Source: Nyssa sinensis (taxonomy: Eukaryota; Streptophyta; Magnoliopsida; Cornales; Nyssaceae). Taken from it: a DNA stretch of 64,000 bases. The position numbers were made by a program, and so were the translations under genes. How positions within the stretch are numbered: the first letter of the stretch is position 1; each line of letters starts with the position of its first letter. The notes below the pieces were generated by a model. The model saw only the letters and a list, made by a program, of their open reading frames with translations. It did no database searches and was not told where the DNA came from. Shown here piece by piece: positions 23,098-34,357 of this stretch. Where the stretch lies: NCBI GenBank assembly GCA_008638375.1, contig CM018043.1:53146947-53210946 (forward strand), written 5' to 3'.

Positions 23098-24414
23098 TCA
23101 GAAATACATAAATACGCTCAAAATAATAAAATTGTAATCATGAAGTATATTGAGCTCAAGTAGGCAAAATAATAGCAACTCCCCCCAACTTATTTGACAC
23201 CTTGTCCTCAAGGGGACAGGACAGCAAACAACATGAAATAGAACAAAAGTACAAGGAAGGAGTGCACCTGAATGGAGAGAGCTAAGGGGGCAAAGAGCTC
23301 GGTGAATCAGAAGCAGGCGCTGAGTGGCAAGAATAGCCCGAAGGAGCCGATGAGTCTCGGCAGTATCACGCTGATACTGAGCCTCAAATGCATCAAAGCG
23401 CTGCTCAAGCCGGCTATAGTCGGAATGTGATCTATCCTCTGAGGTGGTAGGAAGCAACATCGGGGATGAAATGGGAGGAGATGAAGGTCCAGTGGATGTG
23501 GATGGAGGAATCTCAGTAGGGGTACTAAGCCACATAGGTTGCCGAGACAACCTAGGATGCTGCCCACTTTCTCGAACCAATCTGCGCCAACTGACCGCCC
23601 AGAGATGCTGGCCATAAGTAACACAAGTAGTATCAGACGGCTCAGTGGGAGGAATGGCATATCCATCGGCTCGAACCAATATAGTGATCAGATTGGCAAA
23701 GGGTAGAGGCCATGCTTGAGCACGCTGTGTGGGCATCTTGATAAACTGCTTATAACAAGTAGACATTTGTTTCCAAATCATGTCAGCAATGTCACAAGAA
23801 AAACCATTCTCCAAAGCATATAGGGCATCAAGAAAATCCCCTCGCCGTTGTTGGTCATGACCATTGGGACACACATTCTTCTTGAGCACCGAATCAACAA
23901 ACCAAAGCCGCCAAGGAAGTTGAGAACGTAGGATGTGATTTGGTGTAGAGTGACCCAATGGAACAGTGCTCAAAGCATGGACTTTTTGTGAAACTGATAA
24001 TGGAGGCAAGTGAGCAAGGTGAGACTGCAGAGGAGAACCCAAGGCATCGGCAATAGATTGTTTGGTGACAGCGATCACCTCATCATCAATTTTAGTATAC
24101 AATACCCCCGAATTGGTTATCGGCTGAAGATACATGTTTTGATAGAACAAACGAACCAACCGAGGGTACGCAACATCGGAAGGGGCTAGCAATGCGTGCA
24201 AGTGGCGGTGACAGAACTCTTGGACCGCCCATACGGTTGTAAGATCGTCCCGAAAGAACAGGCCCACATCAAATGTAGTCTGGATAGCAATTGACTTGGT
24301 GGCCCATTTCTCATTTGGCTGCTCAATGTGAATTTGACGGGCTTGAATGGGTCGTTGGCGTGAAGTGGATTCAACTGCAATGGCACGACGTTTGGAAGCT
24401 TTCGGGCGACCCAT
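23098..24414 (-). CDS. Athila second ORF, putative plant transposon protein domain
   Basis: A 438-residue open frame downstream of gag-pol in the same element and orientation, starting MGRPKASKRRAI in a basic stretch. Residues of about 85-150 (VRLFYQNMYLQP ... IADALGSPL) resemble the domain known as 'putative plant transposon protein' (Transposase_32) found in Athila-type ORFs, with a later hydrophobic piece (FANLITILVRADGY). The function is unknown; in Athila elements this position is sometimes called env-like, but no clear envelope features are seen here. The middle is Ser/Pro-rich (about residues 300-335) and followed by a short charged, possibly coiled segment. The last ~70 residues look low in conservation, and the true end may be earlier. 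Confidence 0.72.
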   Translation of the reverse strand: MGRPKASKRRAIAVESTSRQRPIQARQIHIEQPNEKWATKSIAIQTTFDVGLFFRDDLTTVWAVQEFCHRHLHALLAPSDVAYPRLVRLFYQNMYLQPITNSGVLYTKIDDEVIAVTKQSIADALGSPLQSHLAHLPPLSVSQKVHALSTVPLGHSTPNHILRSQLPWRLWFVDSVLKKNVCPNGHDQQRRGDFLDALYALENGFSCDIADMIWKQMSTCYKQFIKMPTQRAQAWPLPFANLITILVRADGYAIPPTEPSDTTCVTYGQHLWAVSWRRLVRESGQHPRLSRQPMWLSTPTEIPPSTSTGPSSPPISSPMLLPTTSEDRSHSDYSRLEQRFDAFEAQYQRDTAETHRLLRAILATQRLLLIHRALCPLSSLHSGALLPCTFVLFHVVCCPVPLRTRCQISWGELLLFCLLELNILHDYNFIILSVFMYF

Positions 24415-24589
24415 GGATCCCTACAAGAACAAACTAAACAAGAAAAATCATTAGGGACATAAAATCTAAATATTGGCATAACAAAACAAATTGGGAAAAG
24501 AGAATTAATATGCCAATAAATGCACATGCAGGCTGAGAAATAACTGAACCAAAGCCATAGTAGAATGAGATGTAGGAGGAACAGCTTTC

Positions 24590-24970
24590 AATGCAAAATT
24601 TTTTTTTTTATAACCACAATCCTCGAAAGCTATTCCGATGTGCACAAAAAAATAAAAAAATAAAAATAATACAAGATAAAAAATAAATAAATAAAAAAAA
24701 TAAAGAATAAAGAATAATAAAATAAATAAGTAAAATAAATAAGTAAAAATAAAATAAAATAAATTAATAACTAAAAAAAATAAATAAAGAAAAATATAAA
24801 TATAAATACATAATAATAATAAGGAAACAGAAATGTCACATATAGGTGCAAAACTATGGCAATATACATCAATTGACTGACCATACCAAATGTTATTCAT
24901 GTTTTTTTTTTTTTTGTTTTTTTTTTTTTAATATTTTTTGTTTTTTTTTTTTTTTGTTTTTTTTACATGT
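24590..24970. repeat. A/T homopolymer and AAAT-type low-complexity tracts
   Basis: There is a T run at about 24600-24610, then mixed AAAT/AATA repeats to about 24830, then T runs broken by single G, C or A to about 24965. The open frames here are artefacts of composition (Phe/Leu/Ile-rich). Confidence 0.85.
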
Positions 24971-25439
24971 TGATGCCACTCAAACGCAAAGTCAAAAATT
25001 TACCCATAAAGTACAAGTGTGGGTAGGCATCTGAATGAGTGAGTTGGGTCGGAGCCGACCCGGATTGGCCAAAATAAAACAACAAAAGCCTCGGCCAATG
25101 CACCGCCTCTTAATGGAAGAAACTAGCGTGCGTACCCATTCACCATGTACATTCTTAAAAAGAAAATTCAAGGCACAGGCCAAAAATCTCAACATCTGAA
25201 GAGGACCCAATTCTAAGCAAATTTTGTTAGTCTACAAATAAGAGTGAAATGTTCAGCACGCTGACCTACCCAAGAAAAGTGGATACAAATCTAACAATTA
25301 TCAATCACACAAAATTGGAATAACCCCAAACAGCCAACACCATACTAAAGATCCACCTCAACAAAGCAAAAGTAACAGACTTAAAATTAAGAACTTTAAA
25401 CCTTACATGTAAAATTACAGAGGAATGAAGAGAGATGGA

Positions 25440-26335
25440 AGTGGGTTGATGGTGATGGAGGTGGGGGGTGATGGGCTGTGGAGTTGTGGTGCAGCAGTGG
25501 TTTTAGAGGTGATGCGGCTGGGGGTGCGGTTGGGGTGAGGGAGACAGAGGGTTAGGGGCTGGGGCGGTGGCTATGGAGATATGGGTGCGGTTGTTATGGT
25601 GGAGGTGAGGTGGTGATGGCGGAGGTGGGGTGGTGACCGCGATGTTGATGTGGGGGATGGATGTGGTGGTGGTTCGGATGGGGTACTGTGGAGAGAGAGA
25701 GGACGGGGTGGAGCGCGATGGTGGTAGAGATGGAGGCGCGGTCGGCGGTGGAGGCGCTTGCGGTGCTGTGGTGCGTAGGCGATTTGCAGAGAGAGGACAG
25801 GCTGAGGATGGAGCGCGATGGCGATGGAGGCGGTGGTTGTGGAGTTGGCAGTGGAGGCGCGACGGTGATGATGTTCTGGTGGTGGTGCGGCTACAGATCT
25901 GGAGGTCTGTGCGGCGGTGGTTGGTTGGAGATGACGGTGGTGATGGTGGTTGCGGCGGGCTATGGGGGTGATGTGGAGGTGGGCTGAGGATGGAGGCGCG
26001 GCTGGGGTTCTGCTGTGGTGGCGCGGTGTGATCTGATGGGGTGGAGTTGGCGGTGTGGTGCGGTGTGATGGTGCAGGCGGCGATGGGGATGATGTTCTGG
26101 TGGAGATGAGATGATGGGGGAGGAGGTGCTGCGGCTGGGACGGCGGTGGGCGACGGAGACAAAGGCGCGGTGGTACTGTGGGTTAGATCGGCGGTGGTCG
26201 GATGGTGTTGATGGTGCGATCGTGATGGGGCTGTGGCGGCGATTGTTGCTATGGATGATGGTGATTTGGACGAGTCGGCGGTGATGGCTGTGATGACGGT
26301 GGAGATCAGGGGCTGCTGCTGTTTAGAGAGTTGGG
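25440..26335. other. Strongly strand-biased G-rich region between the Athila ORFs
   Basis: The plus strand is very rich in GGTGG/GGCGG/GATGG words for about 0.9 kb. Overlapping long frames exist on both strands: Pro/Ser/His/Thr-rich on minus (26162-25503) and Gly/Trp/Arg/Val-rich on plus. None shows a recognisable domain, and the amino-acid content follows the base bias. It sits where Athila elements have long non-coding sequence between pol and the 3' end. Confidence 0.6.
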
Positions 26336-26399
26336 TTTTTTTTTTTTTTTTTTTTTCAGGTTTTTAGATTTTAGATTTTTTTTTTTTTTTAAAAAAAAA

Positions 26400-26665
26400 C
26401 TAAATTAAAAGTGCTCAAGCTTTTTGAGAAAAGCTCAAGCTTTTTGGGACAGCACCTTAAGGGCTTTGAGAAAAGAAAAAGAGCTCGAGCTTTTCTTGGA
26501 GTGCTCGAGCTTTTCGGGGCAGAATCTTTAACCCATTTTTGACAAAAAAGTGCTCGAGCTTTTTGGCGAGTGCTCGAGCTTTCTGGACCAGAAACATTTG
26601 GAAAAAAAAACATAAGAAAATGTTCGAGCTTTCTGAAATTGTTCGAGCTTTTTAGTCCAGAAAAC
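26400..26665. repeat. Array of palindromic AGCTCGAGCT-type repeats
   Basis: About nine imperfect copies of a unit like GTGCTCGAGCTTTTTGG occur at irregular spacing. The core AGCTCGAGCT is its own reverse complement. It lies just downstream of the gag-pol stop codon on the transcribed strand. It could form hairpins or be a protein-binding cluster; no function is known to me. Confidence 0.75.
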
Positions 26666-26880
26666 AAATATGACTAAAGAGAGACCCCTCTTTTTTTAAA
26701 AAAAAAAAAATAATAAGAATAAAATAAATACTAAACACTTATAAAATAATAAAAAGAAAACTCAATTAAAAACAACAAAAATAAAATAAAATAAACTAAA
26801 ATAGAATAAAATTGGGTTTCCTCCCAAAAGAAGAGCTAAGTTTAATGTCTTCAGCCAGACACAGCAAGAGGAGAAAAACA

Positions 26881-29800
26881 TCAATCAATATAAACTGGGT
26901 CTTCAAGACCAATCTCCTCAATCAAACTCCCTTCTTCCACACCATCAATAAACAATTTCAACCTTTGGCCATTAACTTTGAAAGTTTGGCCACTCCGAGG
27001 GTTATGAATTTCTATCGCACCATGAGACCAAGATTGAACAACCTCATATGGACCATCCCATCTAGACCGCAACTTCCCAGGAAACAACCGTAACTTAGAG
27101 TTAAACAACCACACTTTTTGACCGGGCTCAAAGGATTTACGATTAATGTGAGAATCATGGAACGCCTTAGTCCTAGCCTTGTAAATGCGGGAACTCTCAT
27201 ACGCATCATTCCTAAGCTCCTCTAACTCATTGAGTTGGAGCTTTCGATTAGAGCCAGCAACAAGCATATCAAAGTTGCATTTCTTAATGGCCCACATGGC
27301 CTTATGCTCTAGCTCCACTGGGAGATGGCAAGCTTTACCGAAAACCAATCGGTAAGGAGACATGCCAATAGGGGTCTTATAAGCGGTACGATATGCCCAC
27401 AAAGCATCGTTTAAACGTAAAGACCAATCTTTTCGATCGGGCCGTACCGTTTTCTCAAGAATTGACTTGACCTCCCTATTTGACACTTCAACTTGCCCAC
27501 TAGTCTGTGGATGGTAAGGAGTGGCGACTTTATGAGTGATGGAATATTTTTGAAGCACGATTGCAAAGGGTCTATTGCAGAAATGAGACCCTCCATCACT
27601 AATAATCGCCCGTGGCATACCAAACCGAGAGAATATATTCTCTTGAATGAATTTGACCACCACTTTGTGATCATTGGTTCTAGTTGCCACAGCCTCAATC
27701 CACTTGGACACATAATCCACCGCTACCAAAATATACTCAAAGCCAAATGACGGTGGAAATGGTCCCATGAAATCAATACCCCATACATCAAATATCTCAA
27801 CAACTAAGATTGGGGTAAGAGGCATCATATCTCTACGAGACATTGTCCCCATTTTCTGACACCGAATGCAAGTCTTGCAAAAATTGTGTGCATCCTTAAA
27901 TAGAGTGGGCCAATAGAACCCACTCTGCAAGACTTTTGCCGCCGTCTTGCGACCACTGAAATGGCCACCACAAGCTGAAGAATGACAGAAAGTAAGAATG
28001 CTATGAAACTCACTCTCTGGAACACAACGGCGGATAATTTGGTCAGAGCAATACTTAAAGAGCACAGGATCCTCCCAATAGAAAAACTTAACTTGCGAGA
28101 AAAATCGGTCTTTGTCCTGTTTGGACCATTGGGACGGAATTTGACCAATTGCAAGATAGTTCACAATATGGGCAAACCAAGGAGGTTTCACTAATGACAC
28201 AGAAAAGAGTTGCTCGTCAGGAAACGAGTCATGCAAAGGTTGAGTGTCACTCGTGTGCTCAACAAGAATGCGGGACAGGTGGTCGGCTACAACATTTTCG
28301 GAACCTTTCTTGTCCCGAATTTCTAAATGAAACTCTTGAAGCAACAAAATCCACCTAATCAATCTCGGCTTGGTCTCTTTTTTGGAAAGTAAATGCCGCA
28401 AAGCAGCATGGTCGGTATAGACAACTACCTTAGAGCCAAGGAGGTAAGAACGGAACTTATCCAAAGCAAAGACTACTGCGAGCAACTCTTTCTCGGTAGT
28501 GGTGTAATTCAATTGAGCATCATGAAGAGTCTTACTCGCATAGTAAATGGCATATGGAAGTTTTTCTACCCTTTGTCCTAAAACAGCTCCAACTGCATAG
28601 TCGGAGGCATCACACATGATTTCAAAATGCATGGACCAATTGGGTGGTTGCATGATCGGGGCGGAGGAAAGAGAGTCACGAAGCTTTTCAAAAGCCGCCA
28701 CACAAGCACTATCAAAGACAAATGGAGTATCCTTGGCAAGAAGATTGCACAAGGGCCTAGAAATCTTACTAAAGTCCTTGATAAACCGACGATAGAAACC
28801 CGCATGTCCTAAAAATGATCGAACTTGCTTGACCGTGGTAGGATGCAGAAGCTTAGCAATGAGATGGACTTTGGCCTTGTCGACCTCAATCCCTCTCTTG
28901 GACACAATGTGTCCCAACACAATCCCCTCTTGAACCATAAAATGGCTCTTTTCCCAACTAAGCACAAGATTTGTCTCCTTGCAACGTTTTAAAACTTTGG
29001 TCAAGTTTTGGAGACAATCATCAAACGAGGGGCCAAAAACAGAGAAGTCATCCATGAAGACTTCTAAAAATTTCTCTACCATGTCGGAGAAGATAGACAT
29101 CATGCACCTTTGAAAAGTCGCCGGTGCATTACACAATCCAAAAGGCATGCGGCGATATGCATATGTGCCAAATGGACAAGTGAAAGTGGTCTTCTCCTGA
29201 TCCTCTGGAAAGACCGCAATTTGGTTATATCCAGAATAACCATCAAGAAAGCAATAATAGCTTTGACCAGCTAACCTCTCTAAGATTTGATCAATGAATG
29301 GGAGAGGAAAATGGTCTTTCCGGGTCATAGAGTTGAGCTTGCGATAATCAATACAAACTCTCCACCCAGTGGTGGTACGCATAGGGACAAGCTCACCCTT
29401 ATCACTCTCAACAACAGTGATACCCGACTTCTTTGGTACCACTTGGGTGGGACTCACCCACTTACTATCAGAAATTGGGTAAATAATACCCGCATCTAGC
29501 AATTTGACCACCTCCTTCATGACAACTTCTTTCATGTTGGGATTAAGCCTTCTCTGCATTTCTCGAGATGGCTTTGCATCATCCTCTAAATGAATGCGGT
29601 GCATACAAATAGAGGGATCAATCCCTTTTAAATCAGCTACGGACCAACCTATAGCACCCTTGTGCTCTCTAAGAACCTCAAGAAGACGACACTCTTGCTC
29701 ACTTGAAAGATTAGAAGCAATGATAATAGGGAGAGTGTCATCGGGTCCTAAGAATGAATACTTAAGAGTAGTCGGAAGTGGCTTCAACTCAAGCTTTGGA

Positions 29801-32427
29801 GGAACCTCTAAAGATGGAAGAGCAGGGGTGCTCGCAAGATTAGGTAGGGGTTCCGGTCTAGGCTTCCAAGGAGGATAGTCTATAGAAGGAGAACAGTCAA
29901 GCAATGAATTGACTTTTTCAATAGAAGCATCAATATCGAAAGCATCACTATCAAAGTAAGTCAAACATCTCTCCAAAGGATCCTCAATCAAGATTTGAGG
30001 GAGAGATTCCTCAACTATCCCATCTATCATATCCACTGAAAAACAATCCTCCTCATGTGGAGGTTGTTGTGAAGCATTGAAAACATTGAGCCTCACAGTC
30101 ATATTCCCAAAAGAAATATCCATCACCCCAGTTCGACAATTAATACATGCATGAGCAGTAGCTAAGAAGGGTCGACCTAAGATGACGGGAATTTGACGCT
30201 TAGGGTCATGAGCGGGCTCCATGTCTAGAACTAAGAAATCAACCGGAAAGTAGAATTTGTCTACTTTCACCAAAACATCCTCAATGATCCCACGAGGTAT
30301 CTTGACGGATCTGTCAGCTAACTGCAAAGACACCGTCGTAGACTTCAACTCACCTAACTCAAATTGCTTATAGACAGAGTATGGCAATAAATTGACACTT
30401 GCCCCCAAGTCAAGGAGCGCCCTCTCTATAATGTGATTACCTATGACACAAGAAATTGTGGGGGCTCCAGGATCTTTGAACTTAGGTGCAGTTTGGTATT
30501 GGAGAATTGAGCTCACTTGCTCTGTCAGAAAGACCTTCTTTGACACATGAGTTTTAGCTTTTCGCTTTTGAGTGCAAAGGTCTTTCAAGAATTTGGCATA
30601 AGAAGGAATTTGCTTGACTGCATCAAGAAGTGGCAAGTTAATCTTAACTTGCTTAAAAATCTCAAGCATTTCCTCCATATTTGTACCCTTTTTCCCAAAA
30701 GGAGAAGGGTCGGCCAAACAGGAAGGGTAAGGGGCCTTGGGCATATAGGATGCCACAGGAATACTCAAAGGATCACTTGGGGATGAAGAATCCCCTTTTT
30801 GTAAATTCTCATTCTCAACTACATCCTTCTTAGAAGAATTTGTCAATTCACCCTCCACCTTATACTCAACTTTGTTATCTACCATTCTCCCACTCCTAAG
30901 AGTAGTTATGGCCTTAGCTTGCTCATGATATTGATCATTGGGGTTGGAAGACTCTACCCCATATTGGCCTTTAGGGTTGTTCACCGGTTGACTTGGTAAA
31001 CGCCCCTCATCTCTTCTACTCATAGCTTGTGCTAGTTGTCCCATTTGGGATTCTAGCTTCGAGATGGACTGAGTGTGTGAATGGAGCAATTGAGTGTTAG
31101 ACTGATGATTTGACTCTAAAGCTTGCAAAGCACTCAACACTTTGTCCTCAAAAGCTGAATTTCTAGGAGGAGGGGGTGGTTGTTGATATTGTTGAGGAGG
31201 AGGACGGTAGGATGATGATGGAAAAGAATTAGGCACATTTGGCCTTGAATTTTGGGAGAATGGAGGATTTGAGGCTTGAGGCCTCCAAGAAAAATTTGGA
31301 TGGTTTCTCCATCCCGGGTTGTATTGGTTAGAATATGGATCATTACCCGGTTTGGAAAAACCTTGAAGAGCATTAACTTGCTCTTCCACAAACTCTGGAT
31401 ATTGCGGGGCTAAGGGACAATCTGACACATAATGAGTTGGGCATGAACATAAAGCACACACCTCTTGAGTGGCAGGAGCAGAAGTAGAAACTTGTCCCCT
31501 AGCTAAAACTTGGTCTAATTTCCTAGACAACGCCGCAACTTGCTCTTGGACATCCACAGCTTGTCCAACTTCATAAATGCCACCTCTTTTAGAGACACTA
31601 GAGGAGGTAGGTGGAGCTCTCCGACTTGCTGAGGCATGGTGCTGTGAATTCTCACTAAGGGTCTCAAAAAGATTCCATGCCTCATCCTGATTCTTGTTGA
31701 GGAAAGTCCCTCCACAAGCAGAGTCAATCATTTGACGGTTTTGTTCTGTGATACCGTCATAAAAACTCTGTACCAACTGCCAACGCATGATATCATGATG
31801 GGGGCACTTCCTATGAAGGTCCAAAAATCTCTCCCAAGCTTCATGAAAAGACTCGCCATCGAGTTGAGTAAAATTTGTGATGGCTCTTCTCATATCATTG
31901 GTTTTGCCTATAGGAAAGTATTTTTTTAAAAACTCTTGTTGGAGTTGAGTCCAGGTTGTTATGGAATTTGTAGGCAAAGAACCGAGCCATTGTTTGGCTC
32001 TATCTTTCAATGAAAAAGGGAACAACCTTAACTTAAGAGCATTCTCACTCAGATTTTGCACATTGACAGTGGTGCAAAGCTCTAAAAACTCATTCAGATG
32101 TTGATATGGGTCCTCATTTGATTTCCCATAAAAAGATGGTAACATCTGAATGGTTTGGGGTCTAATTTCATAATGCCCAGTTACAGTAGGCATTTGAATA
32201 CATGAAGGGTTGGTATATGTTGTAGGAACAAAATGAGCCTTAAGAGGCTGTGGTTGTTGTTGTCCACCATTATCAGCCATGTCTATAGAAATAGGGTTTC
32301 CTGAAACTCTAGATTTAATGGACAAACCACGAAAAGCTCTCAAGGTTCTTTCTAGCTCAAGGTCTAGTTTTTCTAAGTCTGGGTTGCACGAACGGCGACC
32401 AAACATAAAACAAATAAACCTACCCAA
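26881..32427 (-). CDS. Athila-type Ty3/gypsy gag-pol polyprotein, 1848 residues, uninterrupted
   Basis: Single open frame with the expected order of domains. Gag capsid lies at about residues 95-260. A CCHC zinc knuckle is at 324-337 ([14 protein letters not shown]). The protease has active-site-like [14 protein letters not shown] at about 671-684, with DLGA in place of the usual D-S/T-G-A, as in other Athila proteases. Reverse transcriptase lies at about 970-1160, with [10 protein letters not shown] and FMDD at 1124-1127. RNase H spans about 1265-1385 ([28 protein letters not shown]). The integrase HHCC finger is at about 1474-1524 and the D-D-E triad at D1552, D1611 and E1647 ([23 protein letters not shown]). 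There is no chromodomain. It makes the capsid and the enzymes for reverse transcription and integration. A second possible start is the MADNGGQQQ methionine at residue 50. The intact frame suggests recent activity, though the LTR arrangement is abnormal. Confidence 0.96.
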   Translation of the reverse strand: MGRFICFMFGRRSCNPDLEKLDLELERTLRAFRGLSIKSRVSGNPISIDMADNGGQQQPQPLKAHFVPTTYTNPSCIQMPTVTGHYEIRPQTIQMLPSFYGKSNEDPYQHLNEFLELCTTVNVQNLSENALKLRLFPFSLKDRAKQWLGSLPTNSITTWTQLQQEFLKKYFPIGKTNDMRRAITNFTQLDGESFHEAWERFLDLHRKCPHHDIMRWQLVQSFYDGITEQNRQMIDSACGGTFLNKNQDEAWNLFETLSENSQHHASASRRAPPTSSSVSKRGGIYEVGQAVDVQEQVAALSRKLDQVLARGQVSTSAPATQEVCALCSCPTHYVSDCPLAPQYPEFVEEQVNALQGFSKPGNDPYSNQYNPGWRNHPNFSWRPQASNPPFSQNSRPNVPNSFPSSSYRPPPQQYQQPPPPPRNSAFEDKVLSALQALESNHQSNTQLLHSHTQSISKLESQMGQLAQAMSRRDEGRLPSQPVNNPKGQYGVESSNPNDQYHEQAKAITTLRSGRMVDNKVEYKVEGELTNSSKKDVVENENLQKGDSSSPSDPLSIPVASYMPKAPYPSCLADPSPFGKKGTNMEEMLEIFKQVKINLPLLDAVKQIPSYAKFLKDLCTQKRKAKTHVSKKVFLTEQVSSILQYQTAPKFKDPGAPTISCVIGNHIIERALLDLGASVNLLPYSVYKQFELGELKSTTVSLQLADRSVKIPRGIIEDVLVKVDKFYFPVDFLVLDMEPAHDPKRQIPVILGRPFLATAHACINCRTGVMDISFGNMTVRLNVFNASQQPPHEEDCFSVDMIDGIVEESLPQILIEDPLERCLTYFDSDAFDIDASIEKVNSLLDCSPSIDYPPWKPRPEPLPNLASTPALPSLEVPPKLELKPLPTTLKYSFLGPDDTLPIIIASNLSSEQECRLLEVLREHKGAIGWSVADLKGIDPSICMHRIHLEDDAKPSREMQRRLNPNMKEVVMKEVVKLLDAGIIYPISDSKWVSPTQVVPKKSGITVVESDKGELVPMRTTTGWRVCIDYRKLNSMTRKDHFPLPFIDQILERLAGQSYYCFLDGYSGYNQIAVFPEDQEKTTFTCPFGTYAYRRMPFGLCNAPATFQRCMMSIFSDMVEKFLEVFMDDFSVFGPSFDDCLQNLTKVLKRCKETNLVLSWEKSHFMVQEGIVLGHIVSKRGIEVDKAKVHLIAKLLHPTTVKQVRSFLGHAGFYRRFIKDFSKISRPLCNLLAKDTPFVFDSACVAAFEKLRDSLSSAPIMQPPNWSMHFEIMCDASDYAVGAVLGQRVEKLPYAIYYASKTLHDAQLNYTTTEKELLAVVFALDKFRSYLLGSKVVVYTDHAALRHLLSKKETKPRLIRWILLLQEFHLEIRDKKGSENVVADHLSRILVEHTSDTQPLHDSFPDEQLFSVSLVKPPWFAHIVNYLAIGQIPSQWSKQDKDRFFSQVKFFYWEDPVLFKYCSDQIIRRCVPESEFHSILTFCHSSACGGHFSGRKTAAKVLQSGFYWPTLFKDAHNFCKTCIRCQKMGTMSRRDMMPLTPILVVEIFDVWGIDFMGPFPPSFGFEYILVAVDYVSKWIEAVATRTNDHKVVVKFIQENIFSRFGMPRAIISDGGSHFCNRPFAIVLQKYSITHKVATPYHPQTSGQVEVSNREVKSILEKTVRPDRKDWSLRLNDALWAYRTAYKTPIGMSPYRLVFGKACHLPVELEHKAMWAIKKCNFDMLVAGSNRKLQLNELEELRNDAYESSRIYKARTKAFHDSHINRKSFEPGQKVWLFNSKLRLFPGKLRSRWDGPYEVVQSWSHGAIEIHNPRSGQTFKVNGQRLKLFIDGVEEGSLIEEIGLEDPVYID

Positions 32428-32619
32428 TCAAATATACCAACTGTAGCAAAGATAAAATGCAAAGAGAAGGGAAAGATTTCACCGTGATAGATTGCAAAGC
32501 AGGTAGAACTTTTCTTCTTTTTTTTTTATCGACCTGTGTTTGCTCCAATCGACTCCTGCTTCTCTTTAGCTTTTTATAATTGCTGCACACCAAAGACAAA
32601 GAAAAAGAATAATAGCAAA

Positions 32620-32625
32620 AAAAAA

Positions 32626-32657
<32 letters not shown>

Positions 32658-32665
32658 TAAAAAAA
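32620..32665. repeat. (AAT)n microsatellite in the Athila leader
   Basis: AATAATAAT repeats followed by A-rich sequence, between the primer site and the gag-pol start. Confidence 0.9.
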
Positions 32666-32737
32666 AATAAAATAAAAAAATAACTAAATAAAGAATTAAA
32701 ATAAAAATCAACTACTAATTTTTTAACAATTCAACAG

Positions 32738-32755
32738 TCCCCGGCAACGGCGCCA
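32738..32755 (-). other. Primer-binding site complementary to tRNA-Asp
   Basis: On minus it reads TGGCGCCGTTGCCGGGGA, the 18-base primer site known for Athila-type elements, which pairs with the 3' end of tRNA-Asp. It should directly follow the 5' LTR, but here only a few bases separate it from host sequence. Confidence 0.92.
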
Positions 32756-32766
32756 AAAATTTAAAC

Positions 32767-32820
32767 GATCATAGAAATTTATATATTGAATTATATAGTA
32801 GTTTTGAAACCCCTGGTATG
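32767..32820 (+). repeat. 54-bp direct repeat flanking the Athila insertion, right copy
   Basis: Identical to 19933-19986. After it the solo LTR resumes (TTATGGAATGCTTACGAGC). Confidence 0.95.
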
Positions 32821-33259
32821 TTATGGAATGCTTACGAGCTGTGATACTCACGAGCTATTGAGCTCATAGGATATTTTTATCCTATTTCAGGTGATGATAT
32901 CGGACAAGAAATAGCAGGTTCAGTCAGACTAGTTGGAAGCTTGTAAAGCTATGGACCCTTTTTGTAATAGGATCTTGCTAGTCATGATGTAGTTGCTTTT
33001 GGAAACTTTGGACTGTATATCGAATATGACATTAGTAGGCTTTGGAAAAATTACATCATGTACTTTTGTAATTGCTATGGAATGTAGAAATAGATGACTG
33101 ATGTTGACTTGTGTATTGATTAGCGCTTCCGCAATAGAAAAAGAAAATTTATTCCGCTGCATTTGATTAAAGGGAATTATGATCATTGGCAGAAAGGCCT
33201 CGGTGGCCGATCACGAACCCTCGATCCGCATGGACCGGATTTGGGGTCGTGACACCTAC

Positions 33260-34355
33260 CTTTGACATTCTCCTCTAAAATGCATATCCAACATCAATTG
33301 ATCTTGGTAATCCAGGCCCTTTTTTTCTTAATTTAATTTATATTGAGTTAGAGATTAATTTGTATATTCTTTACTTTTTCCTTCTGATAGGCAGCAGTGG
33401 TTAGAGTTTAAAAATATATTATATTATTTTGTATAGTTTTGTAGAAAGAGTTCGAACGCAAGTTTTTCATCGAATTCAATAAAATAATAGGTAAATTGTG
33501 TTTTTATTTTGTTTAAATGTATATTTTTATTTTTTGGGTAACTGTATATAGAACTTGAGAACCATCTACTAGCCAACGAAACATACAAAGTAATTAGACT
33601 CTTGGAAACTTTCATAAAAAAATATATCTGTGAAAGTTATATATCTGTGAATAAGCATCAAATTAAGTAGGATATTTATTTATTTATTTTGTAATTAAGT
33701 CTACATTAATGTACTAGAAAGACTATGACATGGACACATCCTGGACATGTGAAAAAAGAATCTAATTTTTTTGAATTTTGGACACATGCTGGACACATTG
33801 GGGGAGACGTTTTTATATATATATTTTTTGAATTTTTCTTCTTCCTCTCATCTTCTTCTCCACTATTTTTTTATACATACCCAAATATATATATATATAT
33901 ATATATATAGTAGTTAACAAATTTGAATCATGAACGTTAATTATTAAATAAAATTCTTAATTTTTTATTTAATGCCTTTTTATTTTGATATATTAATAAT
34001 ATTTATGTAATTTGTGTATTTTTATACCAATTTTGATTAAAATAATATTAAAATCTCTTTATATAGTCATTAAAAAAAATATTTTCAACATGTCTTCACC
34101 GTATTCGTGTCGTGTCGTATCAATGTACCGTGTCTGTATCCATACTTTTTAGATCCTTAAAAAAAAGCAACAAATTCAGTTGTTAGTAAACAATGTTTTT
34201 TCTATAAAAAAAAAAATTTGCATAGGGTTCCCGATTAAACATAAAAATGTTGTTGCTTTTCTAAAGAATTCAAAGGGATTTTTTTTCTCCAATTAAACAC
34301 CAAAAAACAAGATTTTTTTAAAGAATATCAAAGAGCCCAAAGATGTCCAAATCCA
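33260..34355. other. AT-rich intergenic DNA right of the solo LTR
   Basis: No gene was recognised. There is a (TA)n tract at about 33884-33909. Words such as GGACACATGCTGGACACATT and TTCGTGTCGTGTCGTATC suggest a decayed repeat between about 33720 and 34140, but I could not define its ends. Confidence 0.45.
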
Positions 34356-34357
34356 TG

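Larger units (their letters stand above)
19985..32766 (-). mobile_element. Athila-type Ty3/gypsy element, rearranged, nested in the solo LTR
   Basis: The coding region (gag-pol 32427-26881, second ORF 24414-23098) and the primer site (32738-32755) are on minus. At the left are one full and one partial LTR that read on plus. No minus-oriented LTR was found at either end. On the right the element stops a few bases past the primer site and meets the 54-bp flank repeat. The gag-pol frame is uninterrupted, so the element is fairly young. A tRNA-Asp primer, the Athila-style LTR end, the DLGA protease and the lack of a chromodomain support the Athila lineage. Confidence 0.82.
17212..33254 (+). mobile_element. 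Gypsy-type solo LTR (about 3.2 kb), split by a nested Athila element
   Basis: The LTR occupies 17212-19986 and 32821-33254. It begins TGTAATACCTCGACCC and ends GGGGTCGTGACA, i.e. TG...CA. A perfect 5-bp target duplication CCTAC flanks it (17207-17211 and 33255-33259). No internal gag-pol of its own is present, so it is a solo LTR left by LTR-LTR recombination. Sequence style (the termini, the GGAATTCCGCGAAAGCC region and the GATCCGCATGGACCGG end) resembles plant chromovirus LTRs of the Tekay/Del group; that lineage call is from memory. It contains (AAT)n at about 17290-17400, TA/GT tracts and a minisatellite at 19640-19850. Confidence 0.85.

Noticed and set aside
24505..25210. Frames of 62-131 codons, Phe/Leu/Ile-rich
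   Set aside because: They arise from poly-A/T tracts and lie in non-coding Athila sequence.
25503..26162. 219-codon Pro/Ser/His-rich minus frame (and plus-strand Gly/Trp-rich frames)
   Set aside because: Simple word repetition of GGTGG/GGCGG on one strand explains all frames; no conserved motif.
27012..31929. Many frames of 60-109 codons overlapping gag-pol on the other strand or frames
   Set aside because: Shadows of the uninterrupted 1848-residue polyprotein.
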